This document shows, piece after piece, positions 24,920 through 33,720 of a stretch of 64,000 nucleotides of DNA. Position 1 is the first letter of the stretch, and every line of letters begins with the position of its first letter. Source of the stretch: a virus; the IMG/VR virus record IMGVR_UViG_3300023184_009648, positions 1-64,000 of that record. One strand, given 5' to 3'. Under the pieces are notes generated by a model. That model saw only the letters and a program-made list of their open reading frames with translations, was not told where the DNA came from and searched no databases. The position numbers were made by a program, and so were the translations under genes.

Positions 24920-25883
24920 ATTTTTACTTACTGGCGCAAATAAAAACAATTCTACTGATGGTGTAATTGTCAGTGGAATCACACATATACTTAAAAACTT
25001 TTTTCCAAATTGCAAAACAGACTATATTACTCTGCAAGATTTAATCCCCATGGAAAAAAGCAAATTACTAACAGAAAAAAAATATGACATGTTATTTGTT
25101 TGCGGAACTCCATGGTTGTGGCATAATTTTCAAGTTTCTACAAAGTATAAAAATTTAATCAGATTATTTGAAGCACATCCAGAATGTAAAAAAATTTTTT
25201 TGGGTGCTGGGTCATGTTTAAATATTTCAGATATCAACAGTGATATTTTAAAAAGTTCAGAAGAAATTAACGGCATTCAAAAATTGTATCTACAATGTAT
25301 CAACATTGTAAGAGACAATATTGCACATGAACTTCTTCAAAATGCCAAAGTAAATTCTACATTATTGCCATGTCCATCTTATTTTTGCTATGGCACAGAA
25401 TCTATCAACGAAGGACTTAGAAAAAATAATGTACTTGTTTATATTGATCCTCGAAAATCTATATCTGAATCGGGGTGGCAATGCTCTAAAAAATTAGATC
25501 ATTTTAATGAATTGAATTTATACTTTTACAATCAATTTAAACCAAAAGTATATGTTGCAAATAGATTAGATATCGAAGGAGCTATGTCTGCTGGTTTGCC
25601 AAGACCGTTATTGTTAAAAAACTACTATCAAACTTTAAAAGTTATGGAAGAAGCTGATTATGTACTTTCTTCTCGTGTTCATTGTGCAGTTCCGGGTTTT
25701 GTACAAGGAAAAGCAATTGGTTTAATTCCTATTGATAGTCGCAGTAAAACTCTTGAAGATTTTGGTTGCTTAATGATTGATGATGTGAAAGATTTTGCAA
25801 AACTAAAACATGAAAAACGCCATTTTTTAAATGCACTAAAAACTTATAAAGAATTGTTGATTCCAATGACAGAAAACAATTGA
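24903..25883 (+). CDS. Polysaccharide pyruvyltransferase-like protein
   Basis: About 326 residues from MQNTCKFLLTG; an upstream ATG at 24873 would overlap the previous gene by 47 bases and lacks a ribosome site as well. The fold pattern fits the CsaB/WcaK pyruvyltransferase family: LFVCGTPWLWH, IFLGAGSCLN, and YVLSSRVHCAVPGFVQGKA near the end, the conserved S-x-R-x-H segment. Such enzymes add pyruvate ketals to surface polysaccharides. Together with the preceding GT-like gene it suggests modification of a virion or host glycan. Confidence 0.65.
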   Translation: MQNTCKFLLTGANKNNSTDGVIVSGITHILKNFFPNCKTDYITLQDLIPMEKSKLLTEKKYDMLFVCGTPWLWHNFQVSTKYKNLIRLFEAHPECKKIFLGAGSCLNISDINSDILKSSEEINGIQKLYLQCINIVRDNIAHELLQNAKVNSTLLPCPSYFCYGTESINEGLRKNNVLVYIDPRKSISESGWQCSKKLDHFNELNLYFYNQFKPKVYVANRLDIEGAMSAGLPRPLLLKNYYQTLKVMEEADYVLSSRVHCAVPGFVQGKAIGLIPIDSRSKTLEDFGCLMIDDVKDFAKLKHEKRHFLNALKTYKELLIPMTENN

Positions 25884-25928
25884 ATGTAAAAGAGTCATAT
25901 ATAATTTATAAAAACATAAAGAGGTAAT

Positions 25929-26369
25929 ATGCAAAAAGATTTAACCACTGATGAAGTGCAAGAAGCTTTAAAAAAGCTAAATATTTTTCTAGACGATGCA
26001 AAAAAACAATGGGATGCTCAAAATCCCAATCCCAAAAGTTGGTTTGGGATTAACCGTGGTGTTTTGTTAAAAGCAACAACTTTTCTTACATGCATCACCG
26101 ATGAACTTATTCAATATGTTGAAACGATTATTGATAAAGGACCAGATAAAAGAGCAGCTGTTATTTTAACAATGGGACAATTATTTGATTATGTAATGCA
26201 ATCATTTGCACCCTTGTGGCTCAAGCCTATGCTGCCTGCAATGAAACAAATTGTTGTTACCATTGTTATTGGAAACTTAATTGAATTTATTGTGGCAAAA
26301 TACAGAGCAGGATATTGGAAAATGGAGCAAAAAAATGAGTCTGTCAATCAACCTATCAGCGCTAATTAA
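25929..26369 (+). CDS. Hypothetical protein with C-terminal hydrophobic segment
   Basis: A 146-residue protein with AAAGAGG upstream. The N-terminal half is charged. Residues about 95-125 are hydrophobic (LPAMKQIVVTIVIGNLIEFI) and may cross the membrane. Size and shape would allow a holin or an antiholin, but nothing specific supports that. Its end overlaps the subtilase start by 35 bases, so both are probably expressed together. Confidence 0.55.
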   Translation: MQKDLTTDEVQEALKKLNIFLDDAKKQWDAQNPNPKSWFGINRGVLLKATTFLTCITDELIQYVETIIDKGPDKRAAVILTMGQLFDYVMQSFAPLWLKPMLPAMKQIVVTIVIGNLIEFIVAKYRAGYWKMEQKNESVNQPISAN

Positions 26370-27306
26370 CAAAATTGGGTTACTTCCATTCACAAGAGAA
26401 GAAGTTCTTTCTGTTCAAGATGTAGAACAGAGATCCGGTTGGGAAATTACTGCTTTTGATCTTCCTGAGTCTTGGAACTACACTCAAGGAGAAGGTGTTG
26501 TTGTAGCCGTACTAGACACTGGGGCTGATCTTAATCATCAAGACCTTGCCCCCAACCTTCTTCAAGGTAAAAACTTCGTTGATCCAAGCAAACCTCCCCA
26601 AGATGATAATGGCCATGGCAGTCATGTATCAGGAATTATTTGTGCCTTAAATAACAATATTGGGATTGTAGGCGTTGCACCCAAAACTAAAGTAATGCCA
26701 GTGAAAGTTCTTGATTCATTGGGAAATGGTAATTTAGATGTAGTAGCAGAAGGAATTAGATGGGCAACAAATCAAGGAGTAGATTTTATTACTATGTCGC
26801 TTGGTTCGCCATCACAAATACCTGTTGTAGAAGATGCAATAAAATACGCAACTGATCGTGGAGTTATTATTTGGTGTGCCGCAGGAAATGCTGGTAAAAC
26901 TCGTCAAATATTTTATCCAGCAGCTTATCCGCAATGCATTGGTATTGGAGCAATTGACGAAAGCTTTAATCGTGCAGACTTTAGCTGTACTGGTCCAGAT
27001 CTTGATTTTGTAGCACCGGGTGTAAAGATTTTGAGCACCGTACCAGACAATTGGTATGCAGTACTTTCTGGTACAAGCATGGCAAATCCTTTTGCCGTAG
27101 GTATTGGATGCCTTCTATTATCATATAAGCGTAAAACAGGAATGAATTTACGACTCAATAATGCCCAAGATTACATTGAAGCATTGAAGCAATATACTAT
27201 TCCAACCACAAACCCTAATTTTGGAAATCAACATTTTTTTGAAGGATTTGGAATCATTGACGCTCGTAAAATGAATGAATGGATTGCGTCACACAACAAT
27301 AGTTAA
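26335..27306 (+). CDS. Subtilisin-like serine protease (S8 family)
   Basis: A 323-residue protease started at the ATG preceded by GGAGCAAAAAA. The catalytic residues are all present: D61 in AVLDTGADLNH, H94 in NGHGSHVSG, N185 in CAAGNAG (oxyanion), S248 in SGTSMANP. There is no signal peptide and only a short N-terminal extension, so it resembles intracellular subtilases. Its gene overlaps the previous membrane-type gene. Possible roles are host protein degradation, or maturation of the packaged proteins; neither is shown. Confidence 0.92.
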   Translation: MSLSINLSALINKIGLLPFTREEVLSVQDVEQRSGWEITAFDLPESWNYTQGEGVVVAVLDTGADLNHQDLAPNLLQGKNFVDPSKPPQDDNGHGSHVSGIICALNNNIGIVGVAPKTKVMPVKVLDSLGNGNLDVVAEGIRWATNQGVDFITMSLGSPSQIPVVEDAIKYATDRGVIIWCAAGNAGKTRQIFYPAAYPQCIGIGAIDESFNRADFSCTGPDLDFVAPGVKILSTVPDNWYAVLSGTSMANPFAVGIGCLLLSYKRKTGMNLRLNNAQDYIEALKQYTIPTTNPNFGNQHFFEGFGIIDARKMNEWIASHNNS

Positions 27307-27914
27307 TCTTTTTCTGGTAATTTAATTGGTGGAAGTTCATAAAGCATAAACTCTTGTTCTTGACTCAAACTTCCATCTTTTCCTTGGCCTTTTTTTCCAT
27401 CTTCTTTGCCATATCCCTCAGGATTTTGCTGTCCTTCACCTTTTGCTTTGCCTTGAGAACCACCAACCTTTTTACCTTTAGCTAAAGATTGCATGGCTTG
27501 TTGAACTTTTTCATGTGTTTCACGAGTATAAGGAAGTCTATAAACTCGTGGTTCATCAGAATTTTTTTTAGATGAAAAAGGAGCTAGCCAAGAATTGGGT
27601 TTAGTTTCAACAATTTCATTTTCATCATCAAGAGCGTTGGCCCAAATAAGAATATAACCCTTTTTATTGAAATCACTGTTAGATGGCTCATGAACAAAAG
27701 CCCAAAGCATGCCAAATTTTTTTGGCAAAGGCGATTCAGCAGCCCACCCAGATATATTTCCTAAACTGTTCCAGATTACAAAATTAAAATAAAGAACAAG
27801 AGGAACTGCTATAACTTTAATTAACCAATGTCCTTTGCCAAGAATAATAAACCAAAGCAATACTGCACAAATAACTACAAAGGTGAATGGTATGCCAATT
27901 AAAGATAAATCCAT
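27303..27914 (-). CDS. Membrane protein, third gene of TolQ/TolR-like cassette
   Basis: A 203-residue protein with two N-terminal membrane segments (about residues 5-25 and 33-52) and a soluble tail. The tail has a folded-looking part (WAFVHEPSNSDFNKKGYILI) and a Gly/Lys-rich linker (GKAKGEGQQNPEGYGKEDG). AGGAAG precedes the start and it lies two bases after the TolR-like gene, so it is in the same operon. Function unknown; a partner of the TolQ/TolR-like pair is plausible. Confidence 0.7.
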   Translation of the reverse strand: MDLSLIGIPFTFVVICAVLLWFIILGKGHWLIKVIAVPLVLYFNFVIWNSLGNISGWAAESPLPKKFGMLWAFVHEPSNSDFNKKGYILIWANALDDENEIVETKPNSWLAPFSSKKNSDEPRVYRLPYTRETHEKVQQAMQSLAKGKKVGGSQGKAKGEGQQNPEGYGKEDGKKGQGKDGSLSQEQEFMLYELPPIKLPEKD

Positions 27915-27916
27915 GT

Positions 27917-28534
27917 TTAGCTTCCTTTTTGCTTAAGAGCCTGCGTTAATGATTTTGGCAGTGTATTATGACTCACCATATCACCAGATTTGTTTAGTTT
28001 AAAACGCAATAAAGTTTTTTCGTCTCCTGATTTTTCAAGTATCAATTCATTTACAATCAATGTTTTTACTTGTGGATTTAACTTTTCGACCATAACACTA
28101 ACTTTACAAGGTTTTGGATCATTTTTACGATAGGCGTGAGCATTTATGCAATATTCACCTTCTTCAAAGCCACGAAGTGTGACGATCTCTCTGTTATATG
28201 GATATCTAATTTGTCCATTTGGGGTTTCTACAAAATCATTTCTATGACCAAGATCATCTCGATCAAGATGCATGAGTCCATCTTCTCTACGACGGAAACA
28301 AACAAGTGCACCTCTTGGATCTTCTACATAAAGATCAATATCATCATCCATTTCGTCGTTCCAAGACAAAGTTATCATATATTCTGCTTTGATTTGCACA
28401 GAAGATTTTTTATTTTCTTTGTCTACATTTATCATCGCAAAAGCCAAAACAAACATAGCTGTAAAAGCAAGAAGCATATTAAAAAGAAGATCAAGAAAAG
28501 AAGTGTTGCAGCTATAAAGCCTTTTCATCTGCAT
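27917..28534 (-). CDS. TolR/ExbD/MotB-like membrane protein with periplasmic domain
   Basis: A 205-residue protein (ATG at 28534, GAGGAG upstream). It has one N-terminal membrane helix, CNTSFLDLLFNMLLAFTAMF, in which D15 sits where TolR, ExbD and MotB carry the essential ion-conducting Asp. The periplasmic part starts with DDDIDLYVEDPRGALVCF, then GLMHLDRDDLG, and continues as a beta-rich domain to about residue 170. This is not the usual TolR or peptidoglycan-binding domain. It overlaps the TolQ-like gene by 23 bases, as expected for complex partners. Confidence 0.8.
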   Translation of the reverse strand: MQMKRLYSCNTSFLDLLFNMLLAFTAMFVLAFAMINVDKENKKSSVQIKAEYMITLSWNDEMDDDIDLYVEDPRGALVCFRRREDGLMHLDRDDLGHRNDFVETPNGQIRYPYNREIVTLRGFEEGEYCINAHAYRKNDPKPCKVSVMVEKLNPQVKTLIVNELILEKSGDEKTLLRFKLNKSGDMVSHNTLPKSLTQALKQKGS

Positions 28535-29045
28535 TGGACTCCTCACTTATATGATTTTTAAAAACTTCTAATCTTTGAGCGAAAAGAAAATACTGTAGCT
28601 TAAGCAACTGCCCGCAAATCAAACCAACAAGTGTGGTGTAAAGTGCTGTTGCCATGCTTTTTCCCAATTCAGAAAGAAGTCCTTGTACTGTTTTTATATT
28701 TTGAAGATCAAGTGTTTCAAACCCTGTAAGCATCATAATGAAACCTATAATAGTGCCTAACATGCCAAGGTTCAGGCAAAACTCACTCATAAACCAACCT
28801 AGTTCTTCACGACGAGCAAAAAGTTCATAGGTTTCTTTATCCATACTTTTACGGCCTCCCATATTGAGAATATGATTGCCACAGTTTGTAGATTGAATGA
28901 CAAATATCAAAAATGTAAAAGCACTAAGATAACTTGCATCCTTTGACCAAATAGTTTGTGGAATTTGCAAAAAAAATGCATAAGCAGTACCAACAATCAT
29001 CAAAATATAAAATAACCACCACTTAAGAAATGTTTCATTTCGCAT
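28512..29045 (-). CDS. MotA/TolQ/ExbB-like proton channel protein
   Basis: A 177-residue membrane protein with GGAG upstream. It has membrane segments at about 9-28, 40-54, 91-108 and 131-148. The last two read LGMLGTIIGFIMMLTGFE and GKSMATALYTTLVGLICGQL, the conserved core of the TolQ/ExbB/MotA family. The linker between TM2 and TM3 is short. Followed by a TolR-like gene, it makes a complete ion-driven motor pair. Such pairs energise outer-membrane transport, cell division, motility or Zorya defence; a phage-encoded pair is unusual and its role is unknown. Confidence 0.87.
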   Translation of the reverse strand: MRNETFLKWWLFYILMIVGTAYAFFLQIPQTIWSKDASYLSAFTFLIFVIQSTNCGNHILNMGGRKSMDKETYELFARREELGWFMSEFCLNLGMLGTIIGFIMMLTGFETLDLQNIKTVQGLLSELGKSMATALYTTLVGLICGQLLKLQYFLFAQRLEVFKNHISEESNADEKAL

Positions 29046-29535
29046 CTTTAATCTCCTTTTTTAACTCTTCAATTTTATTTTTTAACATTGCAGCAATTTC
29101 ATAATTTTCAACTTTTACAGCTTTAACTATTTTTTCTTCCAATATTTGAATTTGTTCTTTGATGTTTTCTAAAAAATAATGATCTTCAAAATTTTTGGGC
29201 ATTTTGCCTACATGCTTACATGATTTCTGACAACGGCTAAATATTTGTAAGGCAATAGTTTTATGAGCATCGTAACAATCAGGACAACCAAAAAAATGTT
29301 TACTAGCAATTTCTGTTAATGATGTTCCACAAAATTTACAAATATATTTTTGTAATTTTGATGCGTCTTGTAAAATAAACATATTTAAATTATTTTTCAG
29401 TTGGCAAATTAGAAAATAAGATGGGCCACATACTTGACAAGCGTCACAATTTATTTCAATGTTATTTTCTAATTTTGGAACCTGCATATTTTTGGGATTG
29501 GGGCAGGGATTGTTGGTGAAAGGACAATTATCCAT
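29035..29535 (-). CDS. McsA-like protein with zinc fingers and UVR motif
   Basis: A 166-residue protein with many cysteines (CDACQVC near 30, CKFCGTSL near 65, FGCPDC near 83, CQKSCKH near 102) and a C-terminal UVR motif (LEEKIVKAVKVENYEIAAML). This is the layout of McsA, which activates the arginine kinase McsB in Firmicutes; similar proteins also occur in planctomycetes. It overlaps the TolQ-like gene by 11 bases and so belongs to that operon. A phage adaptor of host proteolysis is possible. Confidence 0.72.
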   Translation of the reverse strand: MDNCPFTNNPCPNPKNMQVPKLENNIEINCDACQVCGPSYFLICQLKNNLNMFILQDASKLQKYICKFCGTSLTEIASKHFFGCPDCYDAHKTIALQIFSRCQKSCKHVGKMPKNFEDHYFLENIKEQIQILEEKIVKAVKVENYEIAAMLKNKIEELKKEIKDAK

Positions 29536-29538
29536 GCT

Positions 29539-30069
29539 TTATTCCTTTTTAGAAGTTAAATTATTTTTAAATTTCAAAGCTTTATTCTGCAAAGATTTTT
29601 TTTCAGGTTCTGTGATATCATTTTTTAAAATGATCAAAACATTTTCAACAAATTGACAATAAGAATTTACAAATTCACGACGAACTTCAAGCAAATCATT
29701 ATAATAACTTTGCACTTGTTTTTTTGTTAAAGTTGATTTGTATTCTGGATCATTAAACTTATCTATCTCTTTGGCCCAAATGCTTTGAAGTTTTTCAGAT
29801 TGCTCCAATAATTGATTAGCTAAAACAATTATAAAAACATGTTGTTGAAGATTTGATAATTCAGTAAAAGATTTTGTTTTATTGTCGTCCTTATCAGTTA
29901 CCTCTATGGTTTTCCAAAACTCAGTATTAAAAATTCGTTTGTTATAGCGTCGATTTAATTCAATAACAGACTCATAATTTTCAGCTTTTGCCTGAAATTG
30001 AGGCTGGTCTGCAAAATTGCATATTATGAGCAAAAAAGCAATAGCTGTTATCATTTGCACTCTTTTCAT
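29539..30069 (-). CDS. Secreted hypothetical protein
   Basis: A 176-residue protein with an N-terminal signal peptide (MITAIAFLLIICNFA, residues 6-20) and a helical, charged mature part. It overlaps the virion-like gene by one base (TAATG) and precedes the McsA-like gene by three bases, so it is in the same transcription unit. A periplasmic role next to the motor-like pair is plausible. Confidence 0.62.
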   Translation of the reverse strand: MKRVQMITAIAFLLIICNFADQPQFQAKAENYESVIELNRRYNKRIFNTEFWKTIEVTDKDDNKTKSFTELSNLQQHVFIIVLANQLLEQSEKLQSIWAKEIDKFNDPEYKSTLTKKQVQSYYNDLLEVRREFVNSYCQFVENVLIILKNDITEPEKKSLQNKALKFKNNLTSKKE

Positions 30070-30902
30070 TAAGGCAAAGCTGTGCCTGATACTCTCATTG
30101 TAAATCCATCATCCTGAGTAGCAGCAGCATTAGGTGGAACAACACGCTTTATCCAAACAGGTATAACATCTAGATTTCTAATTTGTCCAACTTGAAATGC
30201 AGAGGTACTAAAAACAACATTTGTAGGAGGAGTTATTTCTGTATCAATAGAATCAGCTTCACTGTTAATAGGACTCCCGCTAACAGCTTTATAAATATTT
30301 AAAACTGGCTGAGAATAACCACTATAAGTTAAATTGTTATTTGTTTCAACTAAAATTTCATGAAATCGATATCCAGCCAAGCCAATAAAATTTATTTCAA
30401 ATGTTGTAGAATCTGAAATAGAATCATAACTGCCAGAAACTGTTATATCTTCAAGATTTGGAACGGTTCTAAGAGCACTTTGAATGTTCAGTGCCCAATC
30501 TACGACACTGACACTCCAATTTGCAACAAGACCACCATGAACACTAGTGTCTGAATAAGAAAAAACATTATTGCCACCGGTAATAGTAGATGCATTGGTT
30601 ACCGTGATAAACTGACGATCATTTTGTAATAAATACCCAAGATTAACATCAGCACCAGATGGAACATCATATTGAACAAAAATAGATGCATTATACAAAG
30701 TCTCAGTAAGATTATCATTGCTAAGATAAATACAACGATATTTAGTAGAACCAGCAGTTGCTTCACTTGTTGATACATCCTGAAACAATGTGGTTCCAGC
30801 AATAGGATTTACAGACGGAGCACCGCCAAGAGAGGCATTAGGATCAGTATTTGTCAATCCGCCTGAAAGTAAAAACTTTAAATCTCCTGCTCCAATTAAC
30901 AT
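30069..30902 (-). CDS. Phage virion-type structural protein
   Basis: A 277-residue, almost entirely beta-structured protein without signal peptide; GAGGAAG precedes the ATG. It begins MLIGAGDLKFLLSGG, followed by NPNASLGGAPS, and ends with IPVWIKRVVPPNAAATQDDG before FTMRVSGTA, features I associate with virion or fibre-associated proteins of large phages. It is the first gene of the minus-strand unit that continues to 27303. Confidence 0.62.
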   Translation of the reverse strand: MLIGAGDLKFLLSGGLTNTDPNASLGGAPSVNPIAGTTLFQDVSTSEATAGSTKYRCIYLSNDNLTETLYNASIFVQYDVPSGADVNLGYLLQNDRQFITVTNASTITGGNNVFSYSDTSVHGGLVANWSVSVVDWALNIQSALRTVPNLEDITVSGSYDSISDSTTFEINFIGLAGYRFHEILVETNNNLTYSGYSQPVLNIYKAVSGSPINSEADSIDTEITPPTNVVFSTSAFQVGQIRNLDVIPVWIKRVVPPNAAATQDDGFTMRVSGTALP

Positions 30903-31054
30903 TAAGCTTCCTCGTTGAGATTCCTAGAAATTATATAAGAAACATTACGGCTACTGTAGTCAGCAACATTAAGAATTTCGTCAACGGTCAGTCAATGCCA
31001 TATATATTTAAAATTTTTTCACCATATTTTTTCAACCTATTTGGTGAAATCTGA

Positions 31055-31204
31055 TTATGATGAAAAGTATAATAAATTTTTGCTTGTGATCGCCCTATTA
31101 AAAGGGATAATTTCAGCGATTTTCACATCGAAATCATGCAAATAAAGCTGAATAAGCTTAGCATTATCTCCGCTAATATCGATGAAACAACGAAATCCAT
31201 GCAT
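31055..31204 (-). CDS. Possible small protein in the 30903-31300 spacer
   Basis: A 49-residue open frame (MHGFRCFIDISGDNAKLIQL at its start) with a regular amphipathic pattern. No clear ribosome site. It is the only plausible coding content in a spacer of almost 400 bases, which otherwise is AT-rich with TATATA-like sites. Confidence 0.35.
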   Translation of the reverse strand: MHGFRCFIDISGDNAKLIQLYLHDFDVKIAEIIPFNRAITSKNLLYFSS

Positions 31205-31300
31205 AACATATGTACTGAATAGATACTTTTTTTACTAAAATTGGTTGTCCGTTTTATTTAATCATATAAAATGGTTTATCTGTCTTACCGGAAAGGCGGT

Positions 31301-32128
31301 ATGCAAATCCTTAATACAGACAATGCAAGTGAAGGTCTTCGCTTACCGCTCAAGACCTATAAACGAAATATTGTTTGGTATAATGAACCAAATAGTTATA
31401 CTATTTTACAAATTTATAAGAAGGGACTTGAATACGCATTGGTTTCAGACAAATACCAACAATGCCACCAATTTGTGTGGTGTAAAGATTTTTTACACGA
31501 TGTTGTTCATGCTACCGTGAATAATTTTGGGTTTGAATTGTATGGATTTTTATATAGCCCTTTAAATGATCCAAAACCTTGTTTAAAAGAAATAAGGCTT
31601 CTTATAAGTAATTCTAAAGATAAAAAACTTGCTTCTCTAATTCCATCTTGTGTTGATTTTTTAAATCAAATTGAAGCTCGGATTAAAATGTCAAAAACAA
31701 TTGTGCGAAAAGTAGCCAATCCACAATGTGATCGTAAAAAAACTGGTGTTTTTCTTTTTCAAGGCAACAGTCGTTGGTTGATGTCTCCTCCGATGTTGTC
31801 GCTTTATACTTGGTTAATAAGAATAGGATTATGTCATAAAATAGGAACATCATTTAAAGAAACAATCAAAGCTCTAAAAGAGAAAACTATTAGCCCATAT
31901 CAAGTTAAAGATGCTCAATGGATTAAAGATTGTGAAGTTGCATTGCACAAAATTATTCGACTAGGTGATAAAAAAATATTTTATCGTGATATAAAAATGA
32001 ATTATCCCGAGTCGCTTAATATAGATGAAGTTCACAATCGATTGGGTATTCTTTCATACTCATTTGATATTATCGTGCATTCGCTTAAGCAAAAAGTGCC
32101 AATTCCATATTGGCATCGATTGCGTTAG
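31301..32128 (+). CDS. Hypothetical protein
   Basis: A 275-residue protein. ATG at 31301 is preceded by AAAGGCGGT, whereas the in-frame ATG at 31271 has no ribosome site. It is helical in its second half and has a short motif FLFQGNSRWLMSPPMLSLY near residue 155. Cys residues are scattered. No family recognised. It is followed by the amidoligase gene at 24 bases. Confidence 0.6.
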   Translation: MQILNTDNASEGLRLPLKTYKRNIVWYNEPNSYTILQIYKKGLEYALVSDKYQQCHQFVWCKDFLHDVVHATVNNFGFELYGFLYSPLNDPKPCLKEIRLLISNSKDKKLASLIPSCVDFLNQIEARIKMSKTIVRKVANPQCDRKKTGVFLFQGNSRWLMSPPMLSLYTWLIRIGLCHKIGTSFKETIKALKEKTISPYQVKDAQWIKDCEVALHKIIRLGDKKIFYRDIKMNYPESLNIDEVHNRLGILSYSFDIIVHSLKQKVPIPYWHRLR

Positions 32129-32152
32129 TTTTCTTTTTAACAAGGAGCTTTT

Positions 32153-33070
32153 ATGGAATTCACTTTCGGAACTGATCCTGAATTTATGGTCTCTCGTTGG
32201 GATGATCTGCAAAGTGCTATTTCTTTACTTCCCAGAAAAGAAGCTGCACTTAGTCGAAATGGTAGTAAATTTTATTATGATAATGTTCTTGCAGAAATTG
32301 CTGTTAAACCCAGCAAAAATCGAGCAGAAGCAACTGAAAATATATGTAAAGCATTACAAAATCTTTCTAAGATCCTTAAACCTGCTCGCTTTACCATTCA
32401 AGCATCAGCTAAATATCCAATCAAACAACTTAATGACAAAGACGCAAGGATTGCTGGTTGTAATCCAGAATGGGACGCATATACTTTGCGTTGTATTTTG
32501 CCGCCTGATGAAGTTATTTCTAAAACAGCTTTTAGAACTGCTGGGGGGCATATTCACATTGGAGCTAAGGATTTTTCTGATTCAATAAACGCATTAAATG
32601 CCATTCGCATGATGGACTTGTTTATTGCTATTCCTGCCTTGTTAATGGATACAGATGAAACTTCCAAAGATCGCCGTAAAGTTTACGGACATGCTGGCAG
32701 TCATCGTGGCACTGATTATGGATTTGAGTATCGAACTCTTGGTAATTTTTGGCTCTCTAGCCCTAATCATGTTAATTTGATTTATGATTTAACATCTTTC
32801 GTTCTGGATTTTGTAAAAGAAGAAATGCATAAAAAGTTTTGGTCATTTGATGAATCTTTATTGCAAAAAGGAGATCCTTGCAAAGCATTTAAATGCACAG
32901 GCTATGATGTAAAACTATTGTGCAAATGTATCAATACATGCGATAAAAAGCAGGCAGAAAAATTTATGCTTATTGTTCAAAACTATTTGCCTGACAACCT
33001 AGTTCAAGAAATTGAAAAATTATCCAGCAATCCCTTGCCTGATCCATATGAGGCATGGGGCATTTCATGA
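32153..33070 (+). CDS. Phage-type amidoligase (COOH-NH2 ligase type 2)
   Basis: A 305-residue protein with AAGGAGC upstream. It begins FTFGTDPEFMVS, and continues with YYDNVLAEIAVKP, FRTAGGHIHIGA and YGFEYRTLGNFWLSSP, the conserved blocks of the phiEco32-type COOH-NH2 ligase family (glutamine-synthetase-like fold; Glu and His residues bind metal and ATP). These enzymes are predicted to form amide bonds on peptides or the cell wall. It is coupled by ATGA overlap to an alpha/beta hydrolase, suggesting a make-and-trim pair. Substrate unknown. Confidence 0.8.
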   Translation: MEFTFGTDPEFMVSRWDDLQSAISLLPRKEAALSRNGSKFYYDNVLAEIAVKPSKNRAEATENICKALQNLSKILKPARFTIQASAKYPIKQLNDKDARIAGCNPEWDAYTLRCILPPDEVISKTAFRTAGGHIHIGAKDFSDSINALNAIRMMDLFIAIPALLMDTDETSKDRRKVYGHAGSHRGTDYGFEYRTLGNFWLSSPNHVNLIYDLTSFVLDFVKEEMHKKFWSFDESLLQKGDPCKAFKCTGYDVKLLCKCINTCDKKQAEKFMLIVQNYLPDNLVQEIEKLSSNPLPDPYEAWGIS

Positions 33071-33720
33071 TTGTTTTCAAGCACACTGTCAGTGTGCCAA
33101 AAAATAAAAAAAGAGGCGTTCTTGTTTTATTTTCCGGTCGAGGCTCTAAAGCCAAATATTTGCTTAATACTTATGCAAATACCGGAGGACTGCAAGAATT
33201 CCTCTTAATTGGTGTTGATCCAGAAAAAGAGTGGTATCCCTTACCAAATGGTAAAGATGATCAATTACAAGCTATTATCGGATTGCAAGAAACAATAATT
33301 AAACTTAAAAGTTTCTTACAAAACCTGCAAACAGAATATGACTTTAAACCAGAACAAACTGTATTGGCAGGGTTTTCTGCAGGAGCCGTAGTTGCTTTGC
33401 AGTTGGCTTTAACTGGAATAGAAGAATATAACATGGTTATATCACACAATGGTGCAATTTTTCAACCTGATGAAATTCCACCTGCTTCTAAAAAAACAAT
33501 CTTTGTGTTGCTGCATGCTCAAGATGATGATTGTTTTAAATGGATGGAAAGATACATTCCAACAAAACAAGGATTAAACAATAAAGGTCATAAAATTGTG
33601 GCTATTGAAAGACCTATTGGGGGACATAAAATTCATGAAAACGACATTGTTACTATGGGGAAGCATTTAAAAACTAGATTCAATTATTATTCGAACTACA
33701 ATCAGGAATGTTCATTTTAA
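33067..33720 (+). CDS. Alpha/beta hydrolase (carboxylesterase-type)
   Basis: A 217-residue hydrolase with the nucleophile in GFSAG (S104), an acidic residue in HAQDDDC (about D153) and the His in IGGHKIH (H187), the usual order of the triad. Its ATG overlaps the amidoligase stop, so the two are translationally coupled. It might hydrolyse an ester or amide made by that pathway. No signal peptide. Confidence 0.8.
   Translation: MIVFKHTVSVPKNKKRGVLVLFSGRGSKAKYLLNTYANTGGLQEFLLIGVDPEKEWYPLPNGKDDQLQAIIGLQETIIKLKSFLQNLQTEYDFKPEQTVLAGFSAGAVVALQLALTGIEEYNMVISHNGAIFQPDEIPPASKKTIFVLLHAQDDDCFKWMERYIPTKQGLNNKGHKIVAIERPIGGHKIHENDIVTMGKHLKTRFNYYSNYNQECSF

Noticed and set aside
27917-29045. Zorya defence system
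   Set aside because: A ZorA/ZorB-like pair is present but no ZorC/D/E-type gene adjoins; the long ZorA tail is absent.
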